Source of the DNA: Melampsora larici-populina 98AG31
Lineage: Eukaryota; Basidiomycota; Pucciniomycetes; Pucciniales; Melampsoraceae
Direction of reading: 5' to 3'
Length of the DNA: 64,000 nt
NCBI RefSeq assembly: GCF_000204055.1
Contig: NW_006768833.1
Span: forward strand, 365,039-429,038
Shown here: in pieces, positions 1 through 11,800 of the stretch
Layout of the letters: every line of letters begins with the position of its first letter
How positions within the stretch are numbered: position 1 is the first letter of the stretch
Made by a program: the position numbers and the translations under genes
The notes under the pieces: generated by a model
What the model was told of the DNA's origin: nothing
The model's database searches: none
Seen by the model: only the letters and a program-made list of their open reading frames with translations

Positions 1-1674
1 GTCTAGCCTCTTGATTCACATATCACCAAGTCGTGGGTGTTCCACTCCATCCTCATTCTATGTGGGTGATAATTCTGAAGCATTCCACGTGAGCTGACCT
101 TTGTTTTATTCTTTCTGCAGCCAGGTTTCTGGGGTGAGATGTTATATCTCTCCGAGCAAGGTAACCCTGATCAATACTAACTTTTTACTTCTATTGAACC
201 AATGGCTAGGCAGCAATCTGATGTCAAAGGGAAAAAGGAAGCTGTAAAGCGGGCTGCACATATGGCAGCTAGAGATGCTAAGTATAAACAGGAGAAGAAA
301 AAGAGTTACATGACACGAATTGTGAAGCTGTGAGAATTCACACAAGAGAAACTGTCAGCTCTAGACTAAACATTAGAGGTGAACTATGCGTACAAAATGT
401 ATTTCTTAAAGTTTGAAAGGTGATTTCTAGACTAGTGAGGAATTAGTTTTCAATTCTTTGTAAGGTAAACTGTTTGAACCTACAATCGTTACTTGTAGTT
501 GTCTACAGTGCGGAGGAAGAACCTCTGTCAGTGTATCAGTAAGTGCAGTCACTTATTAATCTGGCTAGGTAAACATGTACTAACATCTAAAATCTTTGAG
601 TGACACTTTAGTGTTGGTTTGATAAGATAGAACCTTATCAAAAGAATATAAGGAACTTAAGGAGCTTCATTTGAATAACTTATGGTTAAACAATCTGTGG
701 TATCCCAAGGGTAAAGAGCAAGATAACAAATGGAAGGAAAAGTGACTGTTTGATGACTGTGGTAAAGCTAAAGGAAATGACTACAAGTAGAGTTTTTTAA
801 AGTATAACCAACAAGTTTTTGATCTGGGTAGATTTGTTCGGTTGATTCCATTTTTAACGTAAAAAGTAAAATGAAAATGGGTTAGAAGGTGATAAGTTAT
901 TCCGGTCAACCAGGCAAGCTGGCAAACACAAGTACAGAAGGAACGTCAGTAGGCAGAAATTTTTGTTTTTGCAATTAAACCTCAAGGTGAATGCTTGTCC
1001 TTGTCTGCTTCACAGGTACTTGTGCAGAGAATGAGGTGACAGATGATAGTGATGACAGCTGTAGCTTTTGATTTTCGCAGATTTTGTATGGTTGGCTTGG
1101 AAGCGATGGAAGCAATGATAGCAGTAGATTGAAATTGATGTGAATTTACAGTTACAGTTGACTTCTGGTAAAGAATCACTTTGGTGTTTGGTCGTTTTGC
1201 AAGTATGTGAATTTTGTAATGTTGAAACTTGATATTTGAAATTTTTGTGTATTTTTTGTGCCAAAGTGCCAACTCAGCGGTCAAATTTGAGGTTGTGGTT
1301 TGGAAACCGCTAAAAATTGGCAGAAAGTATGGTTTCATCCCAAATACGGGGGGTTTCAGACCAGTATTTGAGTTAAATCTGGTATTTAATCCAGTTTTGT
1401 CAGTTTCTGACCCGGGGATTCCAAAATTTTGATTTTTGAAATTTCAAGTTGTCACTTTGACACATGTCGCATTCCGTATCCCTATTCTCATCTTACATAT
1501 TTCATCTTTTCGTTCCTCTTCTTTGCCTTTGTCATTTTCATTGAAATACCGGTCTCAAATACTTCAGCCATACCCTAAGTCCAACCACACAACATCACCC
1601 TTAACGTTTTGCCTTGATTCGATTCTAATCACATCATCTTCAACCACTTAACTTATAACAACCACACCGACCCA
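1..1674. other. Intergenic, no supported gene
   Basis: No reading frame here has a recognisable domain, conserved splice pattern or convincing coding character. The open frames on both strands are short and low in complexity. The stretch from about 1260 to 1670 lies just upstream of the Harbinger transposase frame and may be that element's left end and promoter. I cannot fix a terminal inverted repeat because the other end of the element is missing. Confidence 0.5.
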
Positions 1675-2661
1675 ATGCCTAGAATATCCGCACGTCAGCA
1701 TATCATCCGTGACTTGGCTGTGTTGGGAGCCCTTGTCTCTGCATCCGCCAACGACGCTCTGCTTCAGCCTCGACGCCAAAGGGAAATCACCTTCACCCTT
1801 GGTTCAAAATTGTACCGTCGGAATCAACAACTGGCGAAATGGTACAACATGTTGATGGGTGATGAGGCAGAGATTTCTGATGCTCTGGCCGCCGTCACCA
1901 GCCATTGGTACATTACAGCTTGTTGGAAGGAGCCTTACAGCAATCCGTTTGCAATCCACGACATGCTCCGATCTTGTGGAACCAAATTCAATCGAGCTAT
2001 GCTGACTAGCTACAAAGGGTTTCAGGCGCTTTTACACCGGATTAGTGATCATCCGGTATTCATTTCAAGTAGCAATAATCGCCCGCCACCCACCAATCTG
2101 CAGCTAGCTTTGACACTTGAGCGACTGGGTTCACATGGGAATGCTGCATCACTTGGCAGATTTGCTTGTAACTACAAGATGGGCAAAGGTACTGTGGTTA
2201 CTTGTACTTGCCGTGTAATTCGTGCAATCATTGATTTTGGCAAAAACTATATCAAATGGCCCAATCCTGAGTGTTGACAAGCGATTTTGTCTGTAATGGC
2301 AAAGGAAGGTTTCCCCGGCTGTGTTGGGTTTGTTGATGGGACCACATTTGCTATTTTTGAGCGCCCTGGAGAGGTCAGTGAAGTTCTCTTTGATTGTAAG
2401 AAGCGTTACTCAATCAATGCTCAAATCGTATGCGACTGTGACCAAAGGATCACTGCCATCTTCACGGGGTGGCCTGGGTCTTGCAGTGATGTCACAGTTT
2501 TTGGGAAGTCGGACCTGGTCAGGAATGCTCATAAGTATTTTTCCAAAGGTGAGGTTGATAAATCTTTCAAATTGGGGATCTTCTTGGTCAGGCTTTCAAA
2601 GAATCTTTTCATTCATTACAAATACATGTATAAAAAACGCGACTACAAGCAATGGAACTGA
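1675..2661 (+). pseudogene. PIF/Harbinger (HARBI1-like, DDE_Tnp_4) transposase, broken
   Basis: The frame resembles a Harbinger nuclease. After an N-terminal helical region it reads KGTVVTCTCRVIRAI, then GFPGCVGFVDGTTFAIFERPG, carrying the first catalytic Asp of the DDE triad, then KKRYSINAQIVCDCDQRI and FTGWPGSCSDVTVF, carrying the second acidic region. An in-frame TGA at 2275-2277 splits the gene; reading continues in the same frame from 2278, so one base change would account for it. Homology stops near 2555, after YFSKGE, where the family normally continues with LADSAYG and the last catalytic residue. The remaining frame to 2661 is unrelated sequence. The element is therefore inactive: a nonsense codon plus loss of the C-terminal third. 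The start codon at 1675 is the first ATG that gives the long frame. Family assignment is by motif recognition only. Confidence 0.8.
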
Positions 2662-3097
2662 ACAACAAATGAAACTAAACAACATCCAGTTGAGACGTAT
2701 AATTGTATGGACGCAGCATGATTCCATTTTCTTCAATTTCAAAAGAATTGGGAGGCAAGAGTCGATACACACAAACACACACAACCAATTCAGGACAAAC
2801 AATGATAAAATGAGGCTCAACTTTCCCAACCACACATTGGAGTAAAAAAAGGATGTAACAAAAATAACATGTCAACAACTCCAAGTCCTTGGGGTACAGA
2901 TTGTTGATAGGATTCACATAGCATACACTTTTCCATTTTTGTTTTGGATCCTGATACTGGTAGATCTGCTGATCACACCATAGAGCATCTTGCCTTCAGA
3001 CTTGTACCTTATACAGTTGTTTGGTTTGAGTACTGATAAAAGGAGTCTATTGGTTATCCGCCATGACACTTTTGGAACCACATATGGCTGTAAGACC
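2662..3097. other. Junction sequence without a gene
   Basis: This sequence lies between the truncated Harbinger gene and the first homology to the CMC element at about 3098. It has only short open frames, mostly hydrophobic or low-complexity shadows. I see no terminal repeats that would say how the Harbinger 3' end was lost. Confidence 0.4.
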
Positions 3098-3265
3098 AGG
3101 GAGTCTGGTGGATGTGGAATTTTGTGATAGTCTTGCAGTTGCTGATCTTGAACTCACAAATGCTTAAGTAAGAGTGTATAATCATCATCCTTCAGGCGGA
3201 CCTAATAGCGGCTTTTGCTTGGGTCTTTTGGTTGAATTTATGGTTGTCCATTTGCCAAGGGTGCA

Positions 3266-3480
3266 ACTATACTATACTATACTATACTTGACTATACTGG
3301 GTATAGTATATTTCAACTATACTATACCAAGTATAGTTCAAGTATAGTATAGTTGGAATATACTATACCCAGTATAGTATATTTCAACTATACTTCACTA
3401 TACTTCACTATACTTCACTATACTTCACTATACTTCAGATACTTGACTATACTTTAGATACTTTGCTATACTGTATATAC
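3266..3480. repeat. Left subterminal TATACT repeat array of hAT-A
   Basis: A run of about 200 bases is made almost entirely of tatactatac, gtatagtata and ttcactatac units in both orientations, starting ten bases inside the left inverted end. Related but more degenerate units occur at about 8025-8190 near the right end (for example actatactc, gggtatagtatag). Arrays like this in hAT elements commonly serve as transposase-binding subterminal repeats; that role is inferred. Confidence 0.7.
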
Positions 3481-3810
3481 TACCTTATTTTGTCAATCAT
3501 TTTTTCATTTTTTCATTATTTTTTGTATCATTGCATTGACTAGACAGTAGTTTATTGGATGGTTGTCTTTTACCGTGAATGATTCAAATTATTCAAAGAA
3601 CCAACCAAGTCACTGAATTCACTGGTTCATTTTTGGCTTTGTCAAGAAATTGCTCAAAAGATCAAACATATGTGTATGATGTATTGGTGTATACTTGACT
3701 ATTTATAGTGTATCATTGGTTTCTTTACTCATTTAGTTGAATTCTTTGTCTAGTAGTTTGTAGTTTACAACTTATGATTACACAATTTAAACACAGAACC
3801 ACCACATAAT

Positions 3811-6800
3811 TTACTTATGATTTCTTGCAGCTTCCTCCTCCGCTAAACACAGAGACATTGTTTCTCCAGCAAGCTCAAACTCTTCAGTTAATCTGACCAT
3901 TTGAGCTGTCCAAAGACAGGTACTCACTGAGCGCTCAATGGTTCTGGGCAGAAGCCCACCTCGATTGCGGTCACAGACGTCAGCTGCAGTTGAAAAACTT
4001 TGTTCAACAGGGCAGGAAGTAGCACTTGTAGCAAGATAATCGCGTGCCAAACTTGCGAGTACCGGATATCTAGACTTATTCATCTTATCATGAGGATAAT
4101 CAGATAAGCACATTAGACCAGGATTAAATCAATAAGGAACCGAACTTACATTCCACCATGTCAGAGCCTTCTTGGGATCAAGATCAACCTCCTTATCTGG
4201 GGCATCATCTGCTCAAAGCCATTGAGCAAGCTCGTCCGCAATTGGTTGTCTACCATCTTTGCACCTCAGATTGAAAATTTCATCATCAGAATCCTTGCTC
4301 TGTTCTTGTTGATCAAGCAATGTTTGCTCTTGAGGATTCTGAAGTGGAAGTGAAAGTTCTCTGCAAGAAAAATGGGTTTTGAGTAGCTGAGTTGCCATCT
4401 TGAACTCGGATGAATTTGAGCCGAATGCAGTCAAAAAGAAATGGGTTCGCCAACTTGGGTGTAAGATAGTCGCCATAACAATTGTTTCACACTCAAGTGC
4501 TTCATTAAAGTACTTCTCAACACTAGTCAGCATGGCAAGGTACATTGGATATAATGTGTCAGTGTGGTTGCTCTTTGAAATCTTCTTCTTAAGGTTCTTC
4601 TGAAGCTGATAATACTTTCGAAGTACCATGCATCCAGTTGGTCCATCACCTTCCATATCTTTAGTTAGGTCAGCATAAACCTAAAGGAAATATATCAGTA
4701 TGGGTACAGATTGATTGAAAATTTGTAAAACTACTCACTTTGAGCTCAACATTAAGGGCTCAAACAAGCTTCCAATCATCTTGACTGAAAGTGATTTTCT
4801 TGAAGATACCACGCTGATGGTTCAAGATAGGGTCATGAATAGAGCTTTTGTGACCCCCGTTAGCGGTGGTATTGGTACACTGACTGTCCTGGGGGCGAGG
4901 TGCCTCTGATTGATCTTGCTTTAAAATTTCGTCAATCACCTACAACAAAAGGGGTCTATAATCAACCAAGGTGGGATATATTCAAAAGGAACAAAATAAG
5001 CTTACATCACGAGCCTCCCATGCACGCTGATGACTCTCCCACTTGATATTCCAACGAATACCGTAAGCAGCCAGTAGATCACGGACAGTCAATTTCATTG
5101 CCTTGGCAATTGATCGGAAGTATAGACGATTAGCTGCAGATCCTGTTATCTTGCGAAGTACAAAATCGAGCTAAGATCAAAGAGTGCATAGATAAGCTTT
5201 AGAACCTGATCAGATTTTGTGAATTCAAGAAAACTCTTACCTTCTTCAAGACACCATTCAATCTCTGTGCATGCGCTTGATCAGAAATAGTTAATTCATC
5301 TGCTTGAGCTTTTGCTTTCAGTCTAGCATCTTGTCTTGAATCTTGCCAAGCCTGAATATCAGGGATATTTGCATTGTTTTCAGAATCCTCTTCGGCATTG
5401 GCATTGGAATGAGAATCTTCTGGAGGGATCAATTCATCGTCATTCTCGGATAGACAGCCGTAATCTTCAAGCTCTAATTCAGGTTGATCGGCAATGTTGT
5501 TGAAAAAGGAAGGGTCAAGAGTTCCATTTAGCTCAAGCTCATCATGCTCAAGTTCAAGTTCAGTCGGATCTGGGTCAAGTTCAGTCAGATCTGCTGGAAT
5601 TACAGGTGGGTTAGACTTGGCAGCTATGATTTCGTCCTCTGATTCCTCTGGAATGGTCTGTAAGTGATTGTTGAGTGGAAATTGTCCTTGGGCAAGATCT
5701 TGAACGCTTTTTCCAGTCCGACCTTGAATGCCAAGAGCTGCGAGGCCATTATTGACAACAAGTGCAAGTTTGTGCGCGAAGCACCGGACATGCATAGTGT
5801 TGGGATTCCAGGAATAATTCTTGTTTTCGCTCTCAGCAATTGATTCCAGAGATTTCTGCATTGCAGCTGCCATTGTATTGTTGTTAGACCCAGAATCAGT
5901 GGTCTGAGAAAGCATGTAGAAACAGTAACACATATATAATCAGATTTGGTAAAGGATTTAAAAAGACCTGGGGAAGAGAATTAATGTGGAAGACTTATCT
6001 GTGAATATAGGCCATTCTTCTGCAAAAAGTTAACCATTGGAGCAGAGAGCCATTCCCCTTTGTGATACCACAATATGAGCTTGAGACCAAGATGATGGGA
6101 GATATAAGTAAAATCCTCGCCAATGTATGAGACCAAATACCCCAGGAATGCGTATCGATTCCCTTTTGTGGTCCAGGCATCATGTTGCAGTTTAAACATG
6201 CTTGTGTTGTTCTGGTATGTGAAAGGGAGGAATGTTTGAGATTTTTGGCTGGAAATCAGAAAACACGGTAAACATACCTTTAATTGCCCAATAACTTTCT
6301 CACTGAGCACCAAGTATAGCCGATGGGCTTGAAGGGCTGCCCATTGTCGACCATAGAGATGAGCACTTGGATTTGAGTATCGGAACGAGGCTCAAAGTTC
6401 AGGATCTTCTATCCTTGACCAAGGTAATGCTCTTCGAAGCATCCAAAGTAGCACCATTTGATTCAATACTTGATTGTTGAATTTTGATTGACATTTTATC
6501 GCAGCTAAAGATGCTTCTGATATTGGTAAAAATCCACTATTGGTAGCATTCTTGATTTCACGAAGTTCGGCCACAGTGGAAGGAAGAGATAGGCCAGAAT
6601 CTATTACCTCCTCGCGTTTATTACATGATGAATTACCCGACTTTGAACTCTGCTTTGATCCATCACGATGGGCCAGAAGATTCGAGTTTGATGAGACTGC
6701 ACCCCGCACATCCTGATTGCACCATTTACAATGGTATAAAGTTGGTTCTGCATCTGGAGGCTATTTATTTCAGAGGTTGAGGTGATCAGCACGAGTTAGT

Positions 6801-7411
6801 AAGGCAAAGGTTGTATAGAAGATATGGCTCACATCCTCCTTTGGACGGATAGGCCCCTCAAAATAGTCCAAGATTGGTTCAGTCGCAAGTACTGTTGATT
6901 TTGACCTTCGTGGAGCATGTGATCGACAGTTTTCTGCTCCAGAATCTTGGGCCAAGTTGATCACTGTTTTATCAAGCTATTATTGAACTGTTCAGTATGA
7001 GTAACAAATTATAGTTGCGATAAAAGAGCCTACCTCAAGAGCTGTAGTTTGCGCAGGAGCTTGTCCAACAGTCTTCTTCTTACTTTGACCATTTTTCTTC
7101 GCTGCAGATTTCGCTGTCTTCTTTGGAGTTGATCTTGACTTTTTTGTCCTCTTTGCAGAAGGCTCAGCCGCAGAGGAGCAGTCTGACTGGGCAACTGATG
7201 ACACTCTCTTGCTTCGACGAAGTGGCACAGGTGGTGGATTGTTCTCCAAACCCATATCTGTCTCTGGCAGATCTGACGCTTCGTTAGTCTCGCTGACATC
7301 TCTGGTATGGTTCGGCTGCCTCGATGGCCTCTGTGAAGTTTGGAGAGGGATCCCCGCGCGAGAAGCGGCAGATGGTCCCGATTGAGATTGTGATTGGTGT
7401 TGCTGTGACAT
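3811..7411 (-). pseudogene. hAT-A transposase, multi-exon, with nonsense codons
   Basis: From the 5' side the minus strand reads: a basic Ser-rich N terminus (start 7411); a BED-type zinc-finger exon (CKWCNQDV...LLAHRDG near 6740-6670); WTTKGNRYAFLGY near 6170; an intron with AT-AC borders at 5916-5998; then MLSQTTDSGSNNNTM and CFAHKLALVVNNGLAALG; an acidic spacer; AAYGIRWN near 5060; and finally the dimerisation region YPVLASLARDYLATSATSCPVEQSF near 4060-3990. The exon order matches the intact hAT-C gene. Defects include TGA at 6392-6394, where hAT-C has Arg in IEDPALRA, and TGA at 4213-4215. The usually conserved Arg of the hAT E-R-S-F motif is Gln (VEQSFS). It is homologous to hAT-B and hAT-C but clearly diverged. 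Confidence 0.85.
5916..5998 (-). other. Putative AT-AC intron in hAT-A transposase
   Basis: On the minus strand the upstream exon ends ...LYSQ at CAG, followed by ATAAGT at 5998-5993. The downstream exon starts ATG CTT TCT CAG after ...TTTCTAC (TAC at 5918-5916). The intron is 83 nt. Reading through hits a stop within a few codons. The equivalent introns in hAT-B and hAT-C have the same borders and phase. The only AG acceptor nearby (tctcag) does not restore frame from the GT inside ATAAGT. Confidence 0.6.
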
Positions 7412-8264
7412 TGGGAGGTGTCTGATAAGATCGAATATTGTTATTGATTCGAGTTGACCAATGCTAACAAATGATCATTGACAACACCAGTTTGTATAAT
7501 CAAAATGTCACAAAGGTTTCGCTCTTGCACCAGTCAAGAAGCTGAAAACCTTTGCTTGCAGATAAGAGGAAGTTGGGCAGGATCAAAGCTTGAGTGTGTC
7601 AGGTGAGGAGCTGGTTGTTTAACTTGAATTAATTGAGCTGCAAATTGGATTGAGGAATTGACATCAATACAGAACATCAGTGAAATGATTGGAATTGAAT
7701 GTTATTTCATAATAATAAGAGATCTTACAATATTTGAATGCTTAAACAGACTGCCGATCGATGTAGATTGAGGGTGTTTAGGTCGTTGTTTTATAAGTTT
7801 AAGTTTTTTAGTATCAACAGCTGCTTTTTGTTGTTTAAGTACCTTGAAGTGCGACTTGAGTGGATGGAGTTGTGGGATCTTGTTAAGGTTGAATAAGTGA
7901 GATGTGACGATAGACTTGTTGTTGCTGATGTTGTTGATAGTCGAGCTGGATCAATCGGTTGTGAGTGAGATATGAATCAGGTGTTGTTGACCAGCGACCT
8001 GATAAGTTAGATTCTTCCAATATTGGGAGTATAGGCAATACTCCCAAAGTATAGATTTAAAATCCGTTACTATACTGGCTACACATGTAGTATAGTACAA
8101 AGGACCAATACTATACTCATAGCCAGTATAGTACCGCAACCCGTTACAATACCCATCTATACCGATACGGGTATAGTATAGTTGCACTCTTGCATTTGCC
8201 ACTGACTAAAACAAGTCATGATGGTACCATCCATTTGAGCTGATTTTGAAAGGTACAATCAGTA

Positions 8265-8450
8265 TCACTGAACAATATGTAGATATATAACATACTTACA
8301 TAGTTGTTTGTTTGTAGGAATCTTTTGTGATATAACTATCAACCATTCTCCAGCAAATTCAGCCACAAATATAAGGGGGCCCCAGCACCTGATTTGATCC
8401 GGTATATGAAGAGCATAATGATGATTTGGATGGTTGATGACATTTTTCAA
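8265..8450 (-). pseudogene. CMC copy 1 transposase fragment (C-terminal region)
   Basis: The minus strand carries PNHHYALHIPDQIRCWGPL followed by FAGEWLIVISQKIPTNKQ. This motif is typical of the C-terminal part of Tnp2-like transposases in basidiomycetes (family pattern NHHY.LHIP..L..WGP...FxxER). It is cut off from its upstream exons by copia-1 at 8535. The parallel segment in copy 2 is at about 36610-36740, with further coding-like sequence downstream to 36216. Confidence 0.6.
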
Positions 8451-8534
8451 TATTTTTTTTGAGCTCTTCTTATATTGTCAATAAAACTTTTCAAACATTG
8501 ATGCTTTGTATTTCAATACTTTCTTTTCACATAC

Positions 8535-8799
8535 TGATAAGCATGAATCTCACTGAAAGGAAATGTTAGACTTGAATGGAAAGGTATAACATTACATTGA
8601 ATCATTCTTACCTGAAAGGAAATGTTAGACTTGAATGGAAAGGTAAAGAAGAGAGAAACCAATCCAAAACAACAAATCAACTAACAGTATATATATGACT
8701 AATGACAATACAGTTATAAAGATAATGTTACATAGAATAATATTAGCATAAACTATGATTCAACAACACAACACTATCACATAGATGTCAATCATAACA
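8535..8799 (-). repeat. copia-1 3' LTR
   Basis: This 265-bp LTR has an internal near-direct duplication (ctgaaaggaaatgttagacttgaatgg occurs twice). It is nearly identical to the other LTR once the inserted MITE is removed. The polypurine tract lies immediately inside. Confidence 0.9.
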
Positions 8800-8820
8800 C
8801 CCCCCGTGCTAATAACCAGA

Positions 8821-11800
8821 TTAATAAATACTTAATGATAATCTATGTTTGATTAGTAATAATTTTGATAAACCCTTTGTAAACATATCAGCCATCATAT
8901 TCAACAAAGAGACATGAACCAATTTCACAATACCATCTTCAACACATTGCCGCACGAAATGATATCTAGTATGAATATGCTTGGTTCTTGAATGATGAGA
9001 CGGATTTTGTGCCAAAGCTTCAGCTCCTTCGTTATCCACACACAACTTAAATTGCTTTTCTTTTGAAATATTAAGCTCATTCAACAAAGATACTAACCAA
9101 CGCGCTTCCCTACATGAGTCACTCATCGCCATGTATTCTGATTCAGTACTGGACAGAGAAGTTGTCCTTTGCTTTCGAGACCTCCATGAGATCGGACCAA
9201 TACCCAACTTAAAAACATAACCGGTTGTTGATCTTCTTTCATGAAGATCTTCAGCCCAATCAGCATCTGAATACGCAACTGGAATCAAATCACTACCTCC
9301 TAAGTTCAACTTCAAATCCTTCGTTCTACACAAATAACCTAACACTCGCAACGCTGAATTCCAATGTTCTGTTGATGGTCTTTTTAAGAACTGAGATAAT
9401 CTATTAACCACAGACGCCACATCTGGCCGTGTGCATTGGGCAACCCACAACAAACCCCCTATTAAGCTCGAATACGGACACTCAGTCACCACATCATCAT
9501 CAGTCGACGGTACTAACGTTTTGAAAGAGTCATCACTTGGCGATAATGAAAGCTTTAAGTCGAATTTTGAAAATTCTTTTTGTAAATTTGTAATATAATG
9601 TGATTGATCGACAGATATTTTGTTATCTTTTACTTTTGAAATGTTTAAGGATAAAAAATGAGAAAGTGGCTTGTCAGATGAGACTTCAAAACGTTTTCTG
9701 ATTAGTTGTCGAAAATCTTTGATTTCTTCATCAGTTCCAGTAACTGCAATATCATCAACATGAGTAACAAGCATTGATTTAATATCACCATCTTCATTTT
9801 TCTTGTAATAAATTGACGGATCATGGACTGATCTAATAAATCCAATTGAAATTAAATATTCATGTAACTTGATGTTCCATTGCCTTGGTGACTGTTTCAA
9901 ACCATAAAGTGATCTAAGAATTCTATATACCCAATCTGGATGTTCATCATCTACAAAACCTTCTGCTTGTTCCATATAGATCTCTTCATCAAGATCACCA
10001 TTTAGAAATGCAGTTTTTATATCGACAGCAACACCCTTCCAACCATTCTTTGCCATTAATGATAGAAAGAGTCTGATGGATTCCTGACGAGAAGTCGGAG
10101 AGAAAACTTTGGAAAAGTCAACACCTTTGATTTGTGAAAACCCTAATGCTACGAGTCGTGCTTTGAGTTTGTCGACAGACATATCAACATTTCGTTTAGT
10201 TTTAAAAATCCATTTGCATCTGATAATTTTTCTTCTAGCAGGTCGTGGAACCAGTTTCCAGGTTTCTTTACCTACTAACGACTTCATCTCGGCTTCAGCT
10301 GCTAACTTCCAAAGATCCCAGTTAGCACTCTTCTTAGCCTTTTTAAAAGTCGCAGGATCTTTCTCTGACTCGACATATGCCGCTCGACCAAATTCACCAT
10401 AGCGAACAGGTTGACGACGTGACCTGATTGGTCTTGAAACACCATCTTCTTGAATTGGAGAGACGATGATTTCAGGAGTCGAATTTGATTCAGATGAAAG
10501 AATGTTTGATGGAACGCTCGATTGTTCAGCGTCCAAAGTTGGCCATGGAAGCATTCTACTTACATTTGGCTCAGAAATTTCGCTGGATGGATGTGATTTT
10601 AATCCAGGAAAGATTTTATCGAGGAATATTAAAGAAGTAGCTTTTAAAGCATGCTTCTTTTCTATATCCCAAACTATAGCCCCTTTGTTATTATTTAAAT
10701 ATGAAAGGAAAATAGCACGACGTGCCCTTGGTTTCAACGTCGACTTTGGTTTTATAACATGAAACCATACTTCACATCCAAATGAATGGAACGTATGTTC
10801 TTGACGTTCATGAATACCCATAAGAGAAATCGGAGACTGAAATTTTTCATTTGTTCTTGTCGGCATGTTATTCAGCGTTTCAATTGCATATTCTAATGCA
10901 TCACCCCAAAAGCTATCCGGCAACTTCGCTTCAATTAAACAACATCTAACCTTCTCCTTAACTGTTCTGTTACATCTCTCTGCAACACCGTTAAGCTGTG
11001 GCGAATCAGGCGGACCCGTTGTCTGAGTAATACCTCTTTCGGAACAGAATAAAGAAAATTCTTTGTTAATGTATTCAGTTCCATTGTCGGACCTCAATTC
11101 AGACACTTCACAATTTACTTTTGATTTCATTTCATTGTAAAATAATTTGAACTTTGACAAAACTTCATCTTTTGTTTTCATTAGATAAATTTTTGTAAAT
11201 CTTGTATAATCGTCGATAAATGTTACAAAATATTTGAAGCCTTTTCTTGAAATAACAGAATACGAAGAGACATCAGAATGAATCACACTAAGAGGGCTCT
11301 TAGATCTCCATCCCGCCCGGCTAGACATGTTTCGCCGCCTCATTTTTCCTTGAATACAAATTTTACATGTTTGTAACTTTCGTAATTCAACTTCATCAAC
11401 CTTTATGTTTAGCATTGAGAGTTTCTTTTTTAATGCTGCATAACCTGGATGATTAAATCTGAGGTGCCACAATTCTACATCAGCAGTTGAAGCTTTTGAC
11501 GATTTGTCCTTGAAATTTGTTTGACGTACCTGTTGATCGAGGTAATATAAATTTCCTTCACGTTTTCCAGACCCGACAAGTTTACCAGAGACTTTACAAT
11601 CTTTGATGAATGAAACTTTGGACGAATTAAAAACCGTGGAAATGTTCTTATCGGCGAGTTTTGAGACCGATAAAAGAGGTTCCGAAAGAGACGGTACATA
11701 AAGAGATTTTATGTCGTCAAAATCAGAGAAAGGTAAAGAAACTAATCCCTTCGATGTTGCTTTCACATTTGAACCATTTGCAAGACTGATTAATGTGTCG

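Larger units (their letters stand above)
3256..8192 (-). mobile_element. hAT-A, full-length decayed hAT element inserted in CMC copy 1
   Basis: The element has inverted ends CAAGGGTGCAACTATAC (left) and CAAGAGTGCAACTATAC (right, reverse complement), one mismatch in 17. It sits between direct repeats CATTTGC at 3249-3255 and 8193-8199; the next base is C on both sides, so an 8-bp reading CATTTGCC is also possible. CMC copy 2 lacks the insertion at the matching place near 36500. The interior encodes a hAT transposase on the minus strand. Both subterminal regions are packed with a TATACTATAC-type motif. Several nonsense codons make it non-autonomous. Confidence 0.85.

Noticed and set aside
3266..3480. 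TATACT tract as a microsatellite or centromeric repeat
   Set aside because: It lies exactly inside a terminal inverted repeat and has a degenerate partner at the other end of the same element, so it is a subterminal array.
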